A program made the position numbers and the translations under genes. The notes beneath the pieces were generated by a model, which saw only the letters and a list, made by a program, of their open reading frames with translations, searched no databases and was not told the origin of the DNA. From Lotus japonicus (taxonomy: Eukaryota; Streptophyta; Magnoliopsida; Fabales; Fabaceae), in assembly GCF_012489685.1 (NCBI RefSeq), contig NC_080043.1, positions 66,519,920 to 66,583,919 of the forward strand: a stretch of 64,000 bases of DNA, written 5' to 3'. How positions within the stretch are numbered: position 1 is the stretch's first letter; each line of letters begins with the position of its first letter. Positions 61,509-64,000 of this stretch are shown here, one piece after another.

Positions 61509-64000
61509 TCACTCTGGACAAAAGTCCATGTTTAGATTTTTCAGAATAAAATTAAATCTATCCTCTGCTAAGGGCTTTGTAAAGATATCTGCCCATTGAT
61601 GGTCAGTATCAACAAACTTCAGAAGAAGTACGCCCTTCTGTACATAATCTCTAATAAAGTGATACTTTACCTCAATGTGCTTTGCCTTTGAATGCAAGAT
61701 AGGATTCTTACTCAATGAGATTGCAGCAGTGTTATCACAATAGATTGGGATATTGCTCTCAAGGATCTGATAATCCTCCAGCTGATGTTTCATCCAGAGC
61801 ATCTGAGTGCTGCATATTGCTGCTGAGATATATTCTGCCTCTGCAGTTGATAGTGCAATGGTTTATTGCCTCTTGCTTGCCCATGAGACTAGATTGCTTC
61901 CCAGAAATTGACAATTTCCAGAAGTACTTTTTCTCTCTGTTCTATCTCCAGCATAATCAGCATCACAATAACCTGAAAGCTTATACTCTGATGTTTTCTT
62001 ATACATCAAGCCAAGGTTAGTGGTGCCTTTCAGATACCTTAGGATCCTCTTAACAGCAGTTAAGTGGGTTTCCCTTGGATCTGATTGGAAACGAGCACAT
62101 AAGTGAACACTAAATAATATGTCTGGCCTAGATGCAGTTAAGTATAGAAGTGAACCTATCATTCCACGATAGAGCTTCTGACATACTTTATCACTTTTAT
62201 CTTCTTTCTCCAAAATGCATGTAGGATGCATTGGAGTCTTGGCCACTGTAGATTCCAGCATATTGAACTTCTTCAGAAGTTCTTTAGTGTACTTGCTCTG
62301 ATGGATATATGTTCCTTCTGGTGTTTGATCAACTTGTATTCCCAGAAAGTACTTTAATTCTCCCATCATACTCATCTCAAATTCAGCCTGCATCATCTCA
62401 GAAAATTCTTTGCATAGAGATTGATTAGCAGAACCAAATATAATATCATCAACATAAATTTGCACAATTAAGATATCATCTTTATAAGTCTTGCAAAAAA
62501 GAGTTGTATCTACTTTACCCCTTACAAACTCATTCTCCAGAAGGAATGAGCTAAGTCTCTCATACCATGCTCTGGGAGCTTGCTTCAGACCGTAGAGTGA
62601 TTTCTTCAATTTGAACACATGGTCTGGTTTCTTTTCATCTTCAAAACCTGGGGGTTGATGAACATAGACTTCCTCTGAAATATAACCATTTAGGAAGGCA
62701 CTCTTTACGTCCATCTGATGTAGAACTATGTTGTGATTTACTGAGAAAGAGATCAACAGTCTGATTGCCTCCAGTCTTGCTACCGGAGCAAATGTTTCAG
62801 TGTAGTCTATTCCTTCCTGCTGGCTGTAGCCTTGAGCAACTAGCCTTGCCTTGTTTCTGACTACATCTCCTTTCTCATTTAGCTTGTTTCTGAATACCCA
62901 TTTCGTTCCAATAACATGGACATTCTCAGGCTTCTTCACTAAGCTCCAAACATCGTTCTTGGAAAATTGATTCAATTCTTCTTCCATGGCCAGAATCCAC
63001 TCCTTGTCCTGAAGAGCTTCATCTATGGACTTGGGTTCAATTAAGGACACCAATCCTTTCAGACTCAGCAAGGTCTCTTCAGAGGGTCTGAAGGCAGATC
63101 TGGTTCTGACTGGTTCATCTTTGTTGCCCAGAATCAATTCTTTAGGGTGAGCTGCAGTGATTCTGCTCTTCTTCAGAGTTTGTGAGTTAGAGGGACCAGC
63201 TTCTTCCTCTGGTTCATCTTCCTCTGGCTCAACTTCCTCTGGAGCTTTGCCTTTGTCAGAAACATTAATGCTTAAATCTGCAAACTTTTCAACTAGCTTT
63301 GACTGGTCAGAGTCAAGCTTATCATCAAATCTAACATGAATAGATTCTTCAATAGTCTTAGCATCAGTATTATAAAATCTAAAACCTTTAGATCTATCAG
63401 AATAACCAAGTAATAGACACTTAGAAGACTTAGCATCAAATTTATGCAATCTATCCTTAGTATTGAGAACATAACAAACACAGCCAAAAGGATGAAAATA
63501 AGAAATGTTGGGTTTTATGTTCTTCCACAATTCATAAGGAGTCTTATTCAGAATTGGTCTCACAGAGATTCTGTTCTGAATGTAACATGCTGTATTTACT
63601 GCCTCTGCCCAAAAGTGCTTAGCCATGCCAGTTTCTTGGAGCATGGTTCTAGCCATCTCCTGAAGAGTTCTGTTCTTCCTCTCAACAACACCATTTTGTT
63701 GAGGAGTTCTGGGACAAGAGAAATCATGTGCAATTCCATAGGAATCAAACAGACTCTCAAACTTGTCATTCTCAAACTCTCCACCATGGTCACTTCTGAC
63801 ACGCACAATCCTACAAGCCTTCTCGTTTTGCACTTGAGCAATGAAGGTAGAGAACACAGCATGAGACTCATCCTTGCGGGTTAGAAACTATACCCATGTC
63901 CAGCGGCTATAGTCATCAACGATAACCATCCCATATCTCTTGCCACCTATAGACTCAGTTTTCACTGGTCCAAACATGTCGATATGCAGAAGTTCTAACG
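61509..64000 (-). pseudogene. pol: pol of SIRE1-like element B (partial)
   Basis: Minus strand from the window edge: HIDMFGPVKT-side of the integrase core, [26 protein letters not shown], then RT with [35 protein letters not shown] and [11 protein letters not shown], and RNase H to MDFCPE. The frame is open for 664 codons (61863-63857). It is stopped by TAG at 63888-63890 (element A has AAG) and TAA at 61863-61865 (element A has TCA). Element A is open at both these sites. Gag, protease and the 5' LTR lie outside the window. Confidence 0.85.

Larger units (their letters stand above)
35532..64000 (+). mobile_element. Non-autonomous Tat-type element B, host to later insertions
   Basis: It has the same plan as element A: LTR (35532-35856), primer site, gag, protease, pre-RT stub, spacer, antisense ORF. 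The element's own DNA is 35532-36647, 39758-43776 and an unseen part to the right. It was cut by a solo LTR in gag (36648-39752) and by a SIRE1-like copia element at 43777. That element in turn received another copy at 55640. The 3' LTR is therefore outside this window. The LTR differs much more from the LTRs of A than those differ from each other, so B is a distinct, probably older insertion. Confidence 0.8.
55640..64000 (-). mobile_element. SIRE1-like Ty1/copia element B, inverted
   Basis: It is read on the minus strand: the 3' LTR is 55640-56848, then purine tracts, the antisense ORF (plus strand), the env-like ORF and pol, cut by the window edge inside integrase. It is very similar to element A. 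It sits in A's 3' LTR; GGTTT (55635-55639) should be one copy of its TSD. The two elements thus lie tail to tail and form a large imperfect palindrome centred at about 55640. Confidence 0.9.

Overview
This is a plant nuclear window, most likely from a legume (Fabaceae). It holds one spliced host gene with seven GT-AG exons, and almost everything else is nested LTR retrotransposons, TRIMs, LINE and CACTA remnants and AT-rich spacer. The legume assignment is inference. It rests on the SIRE1-like copia pair carrying envelope-like ORFs and on the style of the TRIM and Tat-type repeats. No prokaryotic feature, rRNA, tRNA or CRISPR array was seen.

Layout. 164-4224: an internally deleted Tat-type Ty3/gypsy element on the minus strand, with a CACGT target-site duplication (TSD). 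4690-11669: a graveyard of a CACTA transposase remnant, LINE pieces on both strands, LTR-like sequences with TATA boxes, and a decayed copia 3' end. 11770-15500: AT-rich DNA with a foldback element, SINE-like units and a LINE tail. 15716-33114: a Neprosin-domain (DUF239) gene of 406 codons in seven exons, all of length divisible by three. Its intron 4 (6.7 kb) is almost filled by a composite TRIM (17108-23212, TSD TTCAT) that carries a 5.3-kb LTR element (17418-22704, TSD GCTTA). Its intron 6 (8.8 kb) is almost filled by a 7.6-kb non-autonomous Tat-type element (24099-31671, TSD ATTAG). 33240-35165: a gypsy integrase fragment and a small eIF3-subunit-like pseudogene fragment. 35532 to the right edge: a second Tat-type element of the same family. 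Its gag holds a 3.1-kb solo LTR (36648-39752, TSD CCAAC). Its antisense ORF is cut at 43777 by a SIRE1-like copia element (A), whose 3' LTR is in turn cut at 55640 by a second copy (B) in the opposite orientation that runs off the window.

How parts relate. The two Tat-type copies share one architecture: gag, protease, no RT, RNase H or integrase, then a long antisense ORF. They are therefore a non-autonomous family needing polymerase and integrase from elsewhere. The antisense ORF of copy A has an upstream TATA-like motif and a credible 99-bp intron. The two SIRE1-like copies each carry gag-pol, an envelope-like ORF and, in antisense between that ORF and the polypurine tract, a 115-130 aa coiled-coil ORF with its own TATA box about 60 bp before the ATG. 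That conserved antisense gene is the most interesting candidate for an undescribed component. The host gene keeps every splice site and an open frame despite about 13.7 kb of insertions. It has Gln and Lys where active Neprosin-type glutamic peptidases are expected to have their two catalytic glutamates.
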